Shown in pieces: positions 15,355-24,161 of a DNA stretch of 41,552 nucleotides. Under the pieces are notes generated by a model that worked only from the letters and a program-made list of their open reading frames with translations, was not told the DNA's origin and searched no databases. The stretch comes from Streptomyces sp. A3M-1-3 (GTDB lineage: Bacteria; Actinomycetota; Actinomycetes; Streptomycetales; Streptomycetaceae). The stretch spans positions 1-41,552 of the forward strand of contig NZ_JANAVP010000044.1 in assembly GCF_024213665.1 (NCBI RefSeq). Direction: 5' to 3'. Position 1 is the first letter of the stretch. Each line of letters starts with the position of its first letter. The translations under genes were made by a program, and so were the position numbers.

Positions 15355-15747
15355 TCACGTTTCTGTGTTTTTGACCCTTCTTTCATGGGCGCGGAGAAGC
15401 GCCGGAAGGAAGAGGAGAGCGCTGACTCCGGCAACTGCCGGAATCCCGGCGCGTATCGGCCCGGTGTTCATGGCCGACATCACCTGCGCGATCAGCAGAT
15501 TGATGGTCACCGCCCCTGCTGTCGACGCCACCAGACGGGCCGGCAGTTCCATTGCGGACAAAGCCGAACCGATTGCGGTGGCAGGCATCGTGATCAGAAA
15601 GAAGAGCGCGAACGGAGCGCGCAGTGGCGATTCGCTGTCGCTGAACGCGAGGACGGCGCCGACCCCTCCGACGGCTGCCGCCGCGCCCGCGAGCAGGGGC
15701 AGGGTGTCACGCCCTGCTGGTCCTGGCTTGCCACTGATCGTCTGCAT
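15355..15747 (-). CDS. Small hypothetical membrane protein
   Basis: A 130-residue protein from ATG at 15747 with three or four hydrophobic helices: LPLLAGAAAAVGGVGAVLAF, FALFFLITMPATAIGSALSAM, LVASTAGAVTINLLIAQVM and AVAGVSALLFLPALL, ending in RAHERRVKNTET. The family is not recognised. A TTG start at 15816 would add a basic N-terminal segment but lacks a ribosome binding site. It is followed by the glycosyltransferase operon on the same strand, 330 bases away, so a link to glycan export is possible but unproven. Confidence 0.72.
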   Translation of the reverse strand: MQTISGKPGPAGRDTLPLLAGAAAAVGGVGAVLAFSDSESPLRAPFALFFLITMPATAIGSALSAMELPARLVASTAGAVTINLLIAQVMSAMNTGPIRAGIPAVAGVSALLFLPALLRAHERRVKNTET

Positions 15748-15996
15748 TGGCGACTTTGCCCCCCGACGCGCCTGATGCCGGGCTTCAATGTCGCGCAGAA
15801 GATGAGGGGTCGTCAAGATGTGAACAGCATGTGCAGGTCGCGTTCGGCGAACGGCACAAGTTGACGGGATGTCATGGGCCCGTCACGCAAGGGCAATTCG
15901 GAAGCGGGCAAAACGCCTGGTTTGGCATGGACACTTCCCGTACCGCATGGGTCTTGGTACGACAGATGTGGCAGAGATCCTGCTAAGGGAGGTTCC

Positions 15997-16806
15997 ATGA
16001 AACTGTCCCGATTCGCGGCATTCTCATCCTCACTCCTCCTCGCCGCCGTCGCAGCCCTCACCGGGTCCGGCGCGGCACACGCCGCTCAACAGGCGGCTCC
16101 CGGGCCCTATGTGGCGCTCGGCGACTCGTATTCCTCGGGTCTCGGCGCCGGCGCGTACGACAGTGCGAGTGGCAACTGCAAGCGCACCACCCGTGCCTAT
16201 CCGGCCCGTTGGGCAGCCGCCCATTCCCCCTCAAGCTTTCACTTCACCGCTTGCTCCGGCGCTCGTACGGGTGATGTTCTCGCCGGGCAGCTCGGCCCGC
16301 TCAGCGCCGCCACCGACCTCGTCAGCATCACCGTCGGCGGCAACGACGCCGGCTTCTCCGACGTCATGACCACCTGCGTGCTGCAGTCCGAGACCAACTG
16401 CATCAACCGCATCAACGAAGCCCGCCGGTACGTCGACACGACGCTGCCCGGCAAGCTCGACCAGGTCTACTCGGCGATCCGGTCCAAGGCACCCGCGGCC
16501 CATGTCGTCGTCCTCGGATACCCGCGCTTCTACAAGCTCAGCGGCACCTGCGTCGCCGGGCTCAGCGAAAAGGAACGCTCCGCCATCAACAGCGCGGCGG
16601 ACCACCTCAACAGCGCCACCGCCAAGCGCGCCGCCGACCACGGCTTCACCTTCGGCGACGTCGTCCCCACCTTCACCGGCCACGAGATCTGCTCCGGCAG
16701 TGCCTGGCTGCACAGCGTGAACTGGCTCAACATCGCCGAGTCCTACCACCCCACCTCAGCCGGACAGTCGGGCGGCTACCTGCCCGTCCTCAAGGCTGTG
16801 GCGTAA
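15997..16806 (+). CDS. Secreted SGNH-family esterase/lipase
   Basis: A 269-residue precursor with a signal peptide (MKLSRFAAFSSSLLLAAVAALTG to AHAA). Block I GDSYSSG carries nucleophile Ser44, block II is FTACSGARTGDV, block III is VGGNDAGF, and block V ESYHPTSAGQ holds His251. Six cysteines in the mature part fit the three disulfides of the Streptomyces SGNH lipases/phospholipases. It acts outside the cell on ester substrates. AAGGGAGG about 6 bases before ATG fixes the start. The 249 bases upstream hold no gene. Its 3' end overlaps the convergent kinase remnant by 17 bases. Confidence 0.93.
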   Translation: MKLSRFAAFSSSLLLAAVAALTGSGAAHAAQQAAPGPYVALGDSYSSGLGAGAYDSASGNCKRTTRAYPARWAAAHSPSSFHFTACSGARTGDVLAGQLGPLSAATDLVSITVGGNDAGFSDVMTTCVLQSETNCINRINEARRYVDTTLPGKLDQVYSAIRSKAPAAHVVVLGYPRFYKLSGTCVAGLSEKERSAINSAADHLNSATAKRAADHGFTFGDVVPTFTGHEICSGSAWLHSVNWLNIAESYHPTSAGQSGGYLPVLKAVA

Positions 16807-18133
16807 CCGACTCCGGCGAGTAGGAGGAGGAGGCGCCGCCCGTCGGGGTCTCCTCCTCACAGGTCACCGAGAACGCCACCGCGTCGGACTTCGCCCTGAC
16901 CGGCTTCCCGGCCTCCACCCAGATCTCGTCGCGGTGCACCTCGCCCTGCTTGTACGTCAGCTCGGTGTGGTTCACCTGCTGCGTCCTGCTGCCGCCCGCG
17001 GCGAAGTCGAGCGTCTTCCAGGCGCCGTCGGACGTCTCACCGCTCCTCGTCACCCAGCGGTACTCCACCGTGGCCGGCGTACGGCCGACCGTGATCGTGG
17101 CGGTGAACGCCGGTGCGTCCGCCTCCGGCGGCGGACAGGCTCCGGTGTAGCTGCCGCGTACGGCCTGGAGGTGGATCTCCACGGTCTGTGCGGGCGGCGA
17201 GCTTGACGTATGGCCGCCACCGTCCGTCGTGGTGCCGTTGCCGCTGGGGGTTCCGCTCGTACCGGCCGGGTCGCCCGTGTCGCTCGGCGTGCCGGCGGTC
17301 GTACTTCCGGTGTCGGCCCCACCTGTTGCGCCGCCGCCCGTCGTGGCGCCCGGACTGCCCGTCGTACCGCCGGTGTTGCCGTCGCCGCCCATGCCGTTGA
17401 CCAGTACCCACGCGATACCGCCCACCGCCAGGAGGAGCGCGAGCACCCCGGCCGCCAGGACCAGGGCGGCCCGCCGGGAGCGGTCGTCCGACGTGGCGGT
17501 GGCGTTCGTCGTGGCCGGGCCGGCCGCGGACGGCAGGGGCGAGGGGAGGCGGGGCGTGGCCGGGGGTGTCGCGGACGTGACCGTCGGCCCGTACGGACCG
17601 GGGGAGGGCGAGGGCGGTGGCGGAGCGGCGCGTGGGGCGCCGCCTGCCCCGACGACCCGTAGCATCCGCTCGGCCTCGTCGGCCGGCAGCCGGTCCGCCG
17701 GGTCCTTGCGCAGCAGCCCCTCGAGTACGGGAGTGAGCGGCCCGGCCCGGCGCGGTGGCGGAAGCTCTTCGTCCACCACGGCCCGCAGGGTGCTCAGCGG
17801 GGTGTCCTGGCGGAACGGCGAACTGCCCTCCACCGCCGCGTACAGCAGCACACCGAGCGACCACAGATCCGACTCGGGGCCCGGCCGGCGGCCAAGCGCG
17901 CGCTCCGGGGCGAGGAACTCGGGCGAGCCGACGACTTCGCCCGTCATGGTGAGCGCGGAACTGCCCTCCACCGTCGCGATGCCGAAGTCGGTCAGCACCA
18001 CCCGCCCGTCGTTGGACATCAGCACATTGCCGGGCTTGACGTCACGGTGCAGCACGCCCGCCTCGTGCGCGGCGCGCAGCGCGGCGAGGACCTCGGCGCC
18101 GATGTGCGCGGCGCGCTGCGGAGCCAGTGAGCC
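16790..18133 (-). pseudogene. Serine/threonine protein kinase lacking its N-lobe (deletion fusion)
   Basis: The frame encodes the kinase C-lobe from GSLAPQRAAHIGAEVLAAL onward: HRDVKPGN catalytic loop, LTDFGIATV, FLAPERA, then a Pro/Ser linker, one membrane helix (ALVLAAGVLALLLAVGGIAWVLV) and a Gly/Thr-rich extracellular region ending in a cysteine-containing domain. The glycine loop and ATP-anchoring lysine are absent; upstream of about 18133 the DNA encodes the start of a NicO-like protein in another frame. An N-terminal extension of the open frame to 18286 is out-of-frame NicO sequence. The protein cannot be an active kinase. A deletion with GGCTCACTGG-type sequence at the join is inferred. 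Confidence 0.82.
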
Positions 18134-18428
18134 GGCTGTCGCGGGCGGCGTCCCGGCACCGCTCACCGGCCCAGCCGGAAAGCTCGGCCGGGGACATCTC
18201 CTTGTCCCCGTTCCGGTCGATCCGCGAACGTGCCTGGGCCGCCGGGATCTCCGCCAGATCCTCGACGTGGTCCACCCGCAGCTCACCCCGCGCGACGACC
18301 AGCCCGTCGTACCGGTTGACCGTGAAGTTCCCCAGCGGATGCGCGGCGGCTGCTCCCGCGGGCAGCACCGCGAGCGCCGCCCCGGCCACCAGAACCGCGG
18401 CGCCGACGGCGCGGGTGCGCCACCTCAT
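18122..18428 (-). pseudogene. Truncated secreted/NicO-like nickel transporter gene, 5' part only
   Basis: ATG at 18428 opens MRWRTRAVGAAVLVAGAALAVLPAGAAAA, a signal peptide, followed by HPLGNFTVNRYDGLVVARGELRVDHVEDLAEIPAAQARSRID, the conserved extracytoplasmic start of actinobacterial NicO/high-affinity nickel-transporter-like proteins. After about 100 codons (CRDAARDSRL) the frame runs into kinase DNA and no membrane transporter domain follows. The start overlaps the TPR gene stop (ATGA). The membrane half and the kinase's first third appear to have been deleted together. Confidence 0.8.
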
Positions 18429-19912
18429 GACGCCCCCAGCGACTTGAGCGCGGCCCTGGCCGCCCGCGAACCGGTCGGTGAGAAGGCCGGGTTGATGTCC
18501 AGCGCCGCGGTGAGCGAGCGGTGCGCGGCCCGCTTCTCACCCGCCGCCCGCTCGATCATGCCCCGGTGGTAGAGGAACACCGCGTTGCGGCTGCCGGCCG
18601 GCGCCGACCGGTCGACGTACGAAAGCGCCTCCGCCGAAAGGCCGTTGACGTGCAGCGCCCACGCCAGCGCGTCCGCGGTGTGGACGGTGTGCCGCTTGCC
18701 CCACTCGGCGCGGGCGGCGCGCAGCGCCTCCGCCCGGTCGCCGTGGTCGGCCAGCGCGAGGGCGGTGTCCAGATCTGTGTTCACGCCATTGGCGCGGGCC
18801 AGCGCGGTCCAGGTGCCGATCAGTTCGTACTGGGCGCGTGCGTCGGCCGTACGCCCCTCCGCCTCGTACAGCTCGCCCAGCGCCACGAGCTGCCCCGGCA
18901 GCGGGTGGCGCGCCACCACCGCTTCCAGCCCCTTCCGGGCGGCCGCCGCGTCGCCGCGTGCCGCCTGGGCGCGGGCCCGGCCCTCCAGGGCCGGCAGGTG
19001 GCCGGGGTCGGCACGCAGGGCGGTCGCGAAGTGCCGCAGGGCACTGTCGTACTGGCCCTGGCTCCAGTCGAGTTGCCCGAGGGCCGACGCGACGTACGCC
19101 GTGTCGGCGGGGGACGAGGCCGAGTCGAGGGCCCGCGTGAGTACCCCGCGAGCCCCCAACGCGTCGCCGCGCAGCTCCAGTACGTACGCGTAGCGCGTGA
19201 AGACGGGAATGCCCGGACGGCGGGTGTCGGCCTCCTTGGCGGCGGCCAACGCCTTGGGATAGCTGCCCAGTTCGACCAGGGCGTCGATCCGGGAGGACAG
19301 CGCGCGCTCGCTGTACGGGTTGACCGCCAGCGCCCGCCCGGAGTCGCGCAGCGCGCCCCGGAAGTCGTGCCGGGCGGCGGCCAGTGCGGCCCGCCCGGCG
19401 AAGGCCACGTCGTTGTCGCGCGGCTGAAGCTCCAGCGAGCGCGCGAACGCCTTCGCGGCCTGCGGGTAGCGGGTCGGGTCACCGCCGGTCCTGGCCTGCT
19501 CGACGTAAGCGGTGCCCAGGGTGGCCCACGCGCGGGCGTCCTTGGGCCGGGACCGCAGATGCGCCTGGAGGTCCTTGACACCCCTGGCCAGCTCACCGGC
19601 GCCGAGCCGGTCGAGCGGGGCGTCGGCGGCCGGTGCCGTGCGGGCGGCGGGCGGCGGAGCGGGGTCGGTCCCGCCGACCGCCACCGCGGTCGCGGTGAGC
19701 GCAAGCGCCATCGCGCCCGCGAGGAGCAACACCCCTCCTGCCCGCCCCTTCCTGCCGGACGCGCCCGAGGCGCTGGACGTGCCCGAGGCGCCACCCGAGG
19801 CGCCCGACGCGCCACCCGAGGCGCCGGACGCATCCGAGGCGCCGGACCAGCCAGGCCCGCCCAATCCGCCCGGCTCGCCCGTGTTCGTTCGTGGTTCCCC
19901 TCGCAGGGACAT
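18425..19912 (-). CDS. Membrane-anchored TPR-repeat protein
   Basis: A 495-residue protein. The N-terminal 60 residues are a low-complexity Ser/Gly/Ala tail (SGASGG repeats, encoded by imperfect DNA repeats at about 19750-19850), then a single membrane helix (AGGVLLLAGAMALALTATAVAV). The rest is a string of tetratricopeptide repeats: ARAWATLGTAYVEQARTG, DNDVAFAGRAALAAARHDFRGAL, QYDSALRHFATALRADPGHLPALEGRARA and others. It is likely an extracytoplasmic scaffold. It sits between the DUF4331 gene (86 bases upstream) and the NicO-like gene (ATGA overlap) in one operon. GGAAAGGG precedes the ATG. Confidence 0.88.
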   Translation of the reverse strand: MSLRGEPRTNTGEPGGLGGPGWSGASDASGASGGASGASGGASGTSSASGASGRKGRAGGVLLLAGAMALALTATAVAVGGTDPAPPPAARTAPAADAPLDRLGAGELARGVKDLQAHLRSRPKDARAWATLGTAYVEQARTGGDPTRYPQAAKAFARSLELQPRDNDVAFAGRAALAAARHDFRGALRDSGRALAVNPYSERALSSRIDALVELGSYPKALAAAKEADTRRPGIPVFTRYAYVLELRGDALGARGVLTRALDSASSPADTAYVASALGQLDWSQGQYDSALRHFATALRADPGHLPALEGRARAQAARGDAAAARKGLEAVVARHPLPGQLVALGELYEAEGRTADARAQYELIGTWTALARANGVNTDLDTALALADHGDRAEALRAARAEWGKRHTVHTADALAWALHVNGLSAEALSYVDRSAPAGSRNAVFLYHRGMIERAAGEKRAAHRSLTAALDINPAFSPTGSRAARAALKSLGAS

Positions 19913-19998
19913 GCGACTGCCCTTTCCGTTCGTGCCTGGGTACGTACGTCGCGGGGGCCGGCCCCCAGGGGTGTCCGGCCGGCCCCCGACGAGCCGGG

Positions 19999-21534
19999 TC
20001 AGTAGCGCATGTTCCTGCGGCGGTTGCGCCACCACGTGAGGCCGAGGCCGACCAGCACGACGCCGGCCGCGGCCGCCGCCGCCGAGGTGAGCAGCACTGT
20101 GCCGCTGTTGTCACGGGTGGAGCCGGCCACCGCCGCGCCACCGGTGAGCAGGCTGCGTCCGCCCTCCTGGGCCTTGTCCCCCTTGGCCAGCGGGCCGCGC
20201 GAGCCGGCGGTCGGGAGCGCCACGTAGGGGAAGCTCCGGTCGAACTTCTGGTCGTTCTCGTCCACCGCGTCGCCCAAGTCGTTCTTCTGGCCGAGCAGTT
20301 CGCCCTCCACGACCTGGAGTGCGATGTCCACCACGTCGTCCGTCAGCCGGCGTCCGTTGGGGAAGCCGGAGTTGTCGCCGTCCAGTACGCCCAGCCGCTT
20401 GGGGTCGCCGGCAGGCTCGATGGCGGTGTTGAGCCGCAGCACCTCCGCGGGCTTGACGTGCGGCGGCTTGTTGAGCTTGTCGACGCCGGTCAGGAAGACG
20501 GAGACCAGGTCGTCGCGCGGCTCGGCCGGGGCCTTGATCTTGTAGATGGCCTCGATCAGCTTCGGCAGTTCCGGGTTGGTCACGGACTGAAGGAAGTCGC
20601 CGTCGTTCCACGGGGCGGACGCGTTGAACTTGTCCTTGTCCTTGATCGGCAGGACGACCTCGTTGACCAGAGGCATGCCTAGCCGCGACACCTGGGTGAA
20701 GTCGCCCTGGGCGTTCCGGCGCTGCGTCGTCGACCAGATGCCGACGACCGGCTGTGCCTCCGACTGCCGGATGTGCTCGGTCGGCACCTGAAGGGCGATG
20801 GTGTTGACGTTGTAGCCGCTCAGGGTGTCGCGGCCGACCTCCGAGAGGTCTCCGCCGTACAGCAGGTCGAAGACCCGCAGGTCGAGGAAGAACGGATCGT
20901 CGGCCTGACCCGCGAACGCCGTTGCGCCGCTGGGTAGTTCGCGGACGGCCTGGTCGCGCAGGGCCCGGTAGTCCGGCATGGACGCCTTGCCCACATTCGA
21001 GGGGGCGACCGGCAGGTCCGCGGCGATCTTCGTGGTGGAGATCACATGCTGGTCTCTCAGCCTCAGCAGATCGATGTCGTACGTCTGCCTGACGTTGAGG
21101 TCGGGGTCGTCGAGTGCGGTGACCGGGCCGGTGTTGAAGAGGAACGTGTCGCCGTTCTTCACATGGTCCTTGAACGTCCACCGGTACAGCAGGTCGCCCT
21201 GGGCGTCGCCGTCGCTGTCGATGTGCACGTCGTACTGGGCGTCGTCGGCGAACTTGAAGAAGTTCGGCCCGCCCGCCGGCTCCTCGAACGGCAGCCAGTT
21301 GGCGACGATCGTCGTCGTGTCCGCCTTGTCGGGACTGACGAACGCGTACACGTCCGTGTTGTCGTACTGGGGCTGCCCCGAGATCAGCGGCGCCTCCCGG
21401 TGGCTGGAGGCGCGGGCCGCCTCCGGTTCGAGTGCGGCCACGCCGGCGGCCACGAGTCCTCCGGCGGCCAGCGCACCACAGGTCAGTGCGGCGATACTCC
21501 TGAGCCCCGGTCGCCGCCTGGATATGGCTGTCAT
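19999..21534 (-). CDS. DUF4331 secreted, C-terminally anchored protein
   Basis: A 511-residue protein. A basic, long signal region (ISRRRPGLRSIAALTCGALAAGGLVAAGVAAL) is followed by ASSHREAPLISGQPQYDNTDVYAFVSPD, the hallmark opening of DUF4331 proteins, and a beta-rich domain to about residue 450. The C-terminus has a membrane helix (VLLTSAAAAAAGVVLVGLGLTWW) and the basic tail RNRRRNMRY, so it is probably anchored facing outward. Function is unknown. GAAGGA lies before ATG 21534; an in-frame extension upstream is not supported. It heads the DUF4331-TPR-NicO operon, hinting at a role linked to metal handling. Confidence 0.9.
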   Translation of the reverse strand: MTAISRRRPGLRSIAALTCGALAAGGLVAAGVAALEPEAARASSHREAPLISGQPQYDNTDVYAFVSPDKADTTTIVANWLPFEEPAGGPNFFKFADDAQYDVHIDSDGDAQGDLLYRWTFKDHVKNGDTFLFNTGPVTALDDPDLNVRQTYDIDLLRLRDQHVISTTKIAADLPVAPSNVGKASMPDYRALRDQAVRELPSGATAFAGQADDPFFLDLRVFDLLYGGDLSEVGRDTLSGYNVNTIALQVPTEHIRQSEAQPVVGIWSTTQRRNAQGDFTQVSRLGMPLVNEVVLPIKDKDKFNASAPWNDGDFLQSVTNPELPKLIEAIYKIKAPAEPRDDLVSVFLTGVDKLNKPPHVKPAEVLRLNTAIEPAGDPKRLGVLDGDNSGFPNGRRLTDDVVDIALQVVEGELLGQKNDLGDAVDENDQKFDRSFPYVALPTAGSRGPLAKGDKAQEGGRSLLTGGAAVAGSTRDNSGTVLLTSAAAAAAGVVLVGLGLTWWRNRRRNMRY

Positions 21535-21696
21535 CCGGTACGTCCTTCGCGCGAGTGCTGATCGTGCTCCGATGCCACGCATTCGGCGCCGACGGCCCGG
21601 CGGATTGGTCGAGCGGGCGGTCAATTCCGCGGGGCTGGTGCCCGGGAAGACGGTGGGGCTGTCCAACTCGCCCTGGAATCAGATGGATTCAGTGAG

Positions 21697-21726
21697 TGAC
21701 CGTCAACCTCCGTACAGAGGTGGTCA
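21697..21726. promoter_or_regulatory. Nested inverted repeat upstream of DUF4331 and the small basic protein
   Basis: ACCTC-CGTACA-GAGGT (21706-21721) is flanked by TGACC (21697-21701) and GGTCA (21722-21726), giving nested inverted arms in the 280-bp region between two divergent genes. A further GGTTAACC palindrome lies near 21770. These could be operators for one or both genes. Evidence is symmetry and position only. Confidence 0.35.
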
Positions 21727-21814
21727 ATCGCGTGACCGGGATACACGAGTGCCGTGCAGGGGCGATAGGGTTAACCTGCCCGGGCCGGGTGCCCTCGTAC
21801 GGGTGGGGAGTGAC

Positions 21815-22078
21815 ATGGAACAAATAGCTATGCACAGCAGGGCGCGTGTGCCTGCTGTCACGTGTGGGAGCAGTGCGACCAGTTCGCGGCTCGACCGTCA
21901 TCTCGCGGTGCTGGGCGGCCCTGCCGTACCCCAGCGCGAGGTGGCCGAGGCCACGTTGCTGATGCGGGAGCTCACCACGCGCGACATCGCGCACACCCGC
22001 CGGAGCAAGAGTGCGCGCGTCTCGCTCTTCGCGCCGCTGCGGCGCCTGCGCCGTTCGCTGTTCGGCAGCCGCGGCTGA
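21815..22078 (+). CDS. Small basic conserved hypothetical protein
   Basis: An 87-residue protein, MEQIAMHSRARVPAVT and onward, with a central RLDRHLAVLGGPAVPQREVAEATLLMRELTTRD and a strongly basic end (RRSKSARVSLFAPLRRLRRSLFGSRG). GTGGGGAG about 5 bases upstream supports ATG 21815. No known domain was recognised; I recall similar small proteins in other Streptomyces. The basic amphipathic C-terminus could bind nucleic acid or membrane. It is convergent with the CoA-transferase gene. Confidence 0.75.
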   Translation: MEQIAMHSRARVPAVTCGSSATSSRLDRHLAVLGGPAVPQREVAEATLLMRELTTRDIAHTRRSKSARVSLFAPLRRLRRSLFGSRG

Positions 22079-22086
22079 CATCGCGC

Positions 22087-23319
22087 TCAGGCGACCACGC
22101 CGTCCCGGCGCAGCGCTGCGATCTGTTCGCCCGTCATCCCCAGGGCGCGCAGCAGCCCGTCGGTGTGCTCGCCGAGCGCGGGAATCGCGCCCATGCGCGG
22201 TGCCGCGCCGCCCGGCAGCCCGATCGGCGGCAGCAGGGCCCGCAGCGGCCCGACCGGTGACTCCACTTCCCGCCAGCGGTCCTGGGCCGCGAGCTGCGGA
22301 TGGGCGGCCAGATCGGCGACCGAGTTCAGCCGGGCACAGGCGATGCCCGCTCCTTCCAGCCGGATGACCGCCTCCTCGGTGGTCATGGTGGCCAGGGCCT
22401 GCCCCACCACCGTGTCGGTCTTCTCCCGGTTCGCGGTCCGGGCGGCATTGGTCGCGAACATCGGGTCGTCCGCCAACTCCGGTACCGACAGCACCTGTTC
22501 GGCGAGTCGGCGCCACTCCCGGTCGTTCTGCACCGAGAGCAGAACCTGCCCGCCGTCGTTCGTCGGGTAGGCGTCGTACGGCGCGATGACGGCGTGCGCC
22601 ACCCCGGTGCGCGCCGGTGTTTCACCCCCGTGCATCACATGGTGCAGCGGGTGGCCCATCCACTCGGCGAGTGCGTCCAGCATGGAGATCTCGACCGGCC
22701 CGCCGAGGCCGGTGACCCCGCGCCGCAGCAGGGCGGCCAGGACCCCGGAGAACGCGTACATCGCGGCGGCGATGTCGGCCGCCGGGATGCCGGCCTTCAC
22801 CGGCTGCTCCGGCGTCCCGGTCACCGACACCAGGCCCGCCTCGCACTGGACGAGCATGTCGTACGCGCGCTTGTGGGCGTACGGTCCGCCGGCGCCGTAA
22901 CCCGAGATGTCCACCGCGATCAGCCGGGGGTGGCGGGCGCACAGCGTCGCGGCGTCCAGGCCGAGCCGGGCGGCCGCGCCCTGCGCCAGGTTCTGCACGA
23001 ACACATCGGCGTCCGCGACGAGTTGGCTGACGACATCGAGGCCGCGCGGATCCTTGAGGTCGACCGCGAGGGACTCCTTGCCGCGGTTGGCCCAGACGAA
23101 GTGCGAGGCCAGACCACGTGCCGCCGTGTCGTAGCCGCGCGCGAAGTCGCCGCCGTCCCGGCGCTCGACCTTGATGACACGAGCGCCGAGATCGGCGAGC
23201 TGGCGGGTGGCGAAGGGTGCGGAGACGGCCTGCTCGACGGCGACGACGGTGATCCCGTCGAGCGGGAGCGGGAGCGGGAGGGGGAGCGGGAGCGGCTGCG
23301 GCGCGGGCTGGGTGCTCAT
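22087..23319 (-). CDS. Family III CoA-transferase (CaiB/BaiF type)
   Basis: A 410-residue enzyme of the formyl-CoA transferase/alpha-methylacyl-CoA racemase family, which moves CoA between carboxylic acids. ITVVAVEQAVSAPFATRQLADLGARVIKVER is the N-terminal signature; Asp154 in RAYDMLVQCEAGL is the expected catalytic aspartate; EISMLDALAEWMGH and PYDAYPTNDG complete the fold. The substrate is unknown. The first 20 residues contain a Pro-Leu dipeptide run encoded by a GGGAGC-type hexamer repeat (about 23259-23290), which may vary in length between strains. It is transcribed away from the ABC exporter, with no overlap. Confidence 0.92.
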   Translation of the reverse strand: MSTQPAPQPLPLPLPLPLPLDGITVVAVEQAVSAPFATRQLADLGARVIKVERRDGGDFARGYDTAARGLASHFVWANRGKESLAVDLKDPRGLDVVSQLVADADVFVQNLAQGAAARLGLDAATLCARHPRLIAVDISGYGAGGPYAHKRAYDMLVQCEAGLVSVTGTPEQPVKAGIPAADIAAAMYAFSGVLAALLRRGVTGLGGPVEISMLDALAEWMGHPLHHVMHGGETPARTGVAHAVIAPYDAYPTNDGGQVLLSVQNDREWRRLAEQVLSVPELADDPMFATNAARTANREKTDTVVGQALATMTTEEAVIRLEGAGIACARLNSVADLAAHPQLAAQDRWREVESPVGPLRALLPPIGLPGGAAPRMGAIPALGEHTDGLLRALGMTGEQIAALRRDGVVA

Positions 23320-23380
23320 GACAGCCGTACCTATCGTGTACAGGGCACCTTTGTCACCCCCGGCGCAGGCCGAGATCTTT

Positions 23381-24161
23381 TCAGCGACCGCCGCGCGCGT
23401 ACTTTCGGGCCGCAAGCGGGACGAACACGGCCAGCAGCACCACCGACCAGCAGACCGCCCCGGCCACCGGGTGGGCGACCGGCCAGGCCGCTCCCGGAGC
23501 CGCTTCGGCGCCCGCGTTGCCGAACAGATCGCGGACGGCCGTGGCCACCGCGCTGATCGGGTTCCACTCGGCGATCGCGCGCAGCCGGCCCGGCAGGTTG
23601 TCCGTCGGGATGTACGCACTGGACAGCAGCGGCAGGATGAAGGTCGCGCTGCCCAGCTGGCCGGCCGCCTCCTCGTTCTGTACGAGCATCCCGAGGTACG
23701 CGCCGACCCACGAGGTCGCGAAGCGGAAGAGGAGCAGCAGCCCGAAGGCGCCGAGCGCCTCGAGCGCCCCGCCCTCGATCCGCCAGCCCACCGCCAGCCC
23801 CACCAGGATCAGCGGGACCATCCCGGCGGCGGTCGTCAGCAGATCGGCGGCAGTCTGCCCGAGCGGCACCGCCGCCCGGCTCATCGGCAGCGTACGGAAA
23901 CGGTCCATCACGCCGCGGTCGGCGTCCTGCGCGGCCTGGAACATGCCGGTCATGATGCCGTTCGCGGCGGTCGCCGCCAGCAGTCCCGGCACCAGGAAGG
24001 CGCGGTACTCCTCGCCGGGCATGGCGAGCGCGCTGCCGAAGACGTAGCCGAAGAACAGCAGCATCGTGATCGGCATGGTCTGGGTGAGGATCAGCACGCC
24101 GGGGGCATGCCTCATCCGCTGGAGATGACGGCCGAGTACCGTCGTACACGATGCTGCTCAT
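23381..24161 (-). pseudogene. DrrB-like ABC-2 permease gene with an N-terminal frameshift
   Basis: ATG at 24161 overlaps the ATPase stop (ATGA) and begins MSSIVYD, the normal start of DrrB-like permeases, but after seven codons the frame goes wrong. The correct continuation, VLGRHLQRMRHAPGVLILTQTMPITMLLFFGYV, is in another frame, so there is one extra base or two missing bases near 24138-24141. The remainder (six helices, FLVPGLLAATAANGIMTGMFQAAQD, ending RKYARGG at 23381) is intact. Translation could restart at ATG 24115 (244 residues) but no ribosome binding site precedes it. It is either a broken gene or a base error. Confidence 0.72.
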
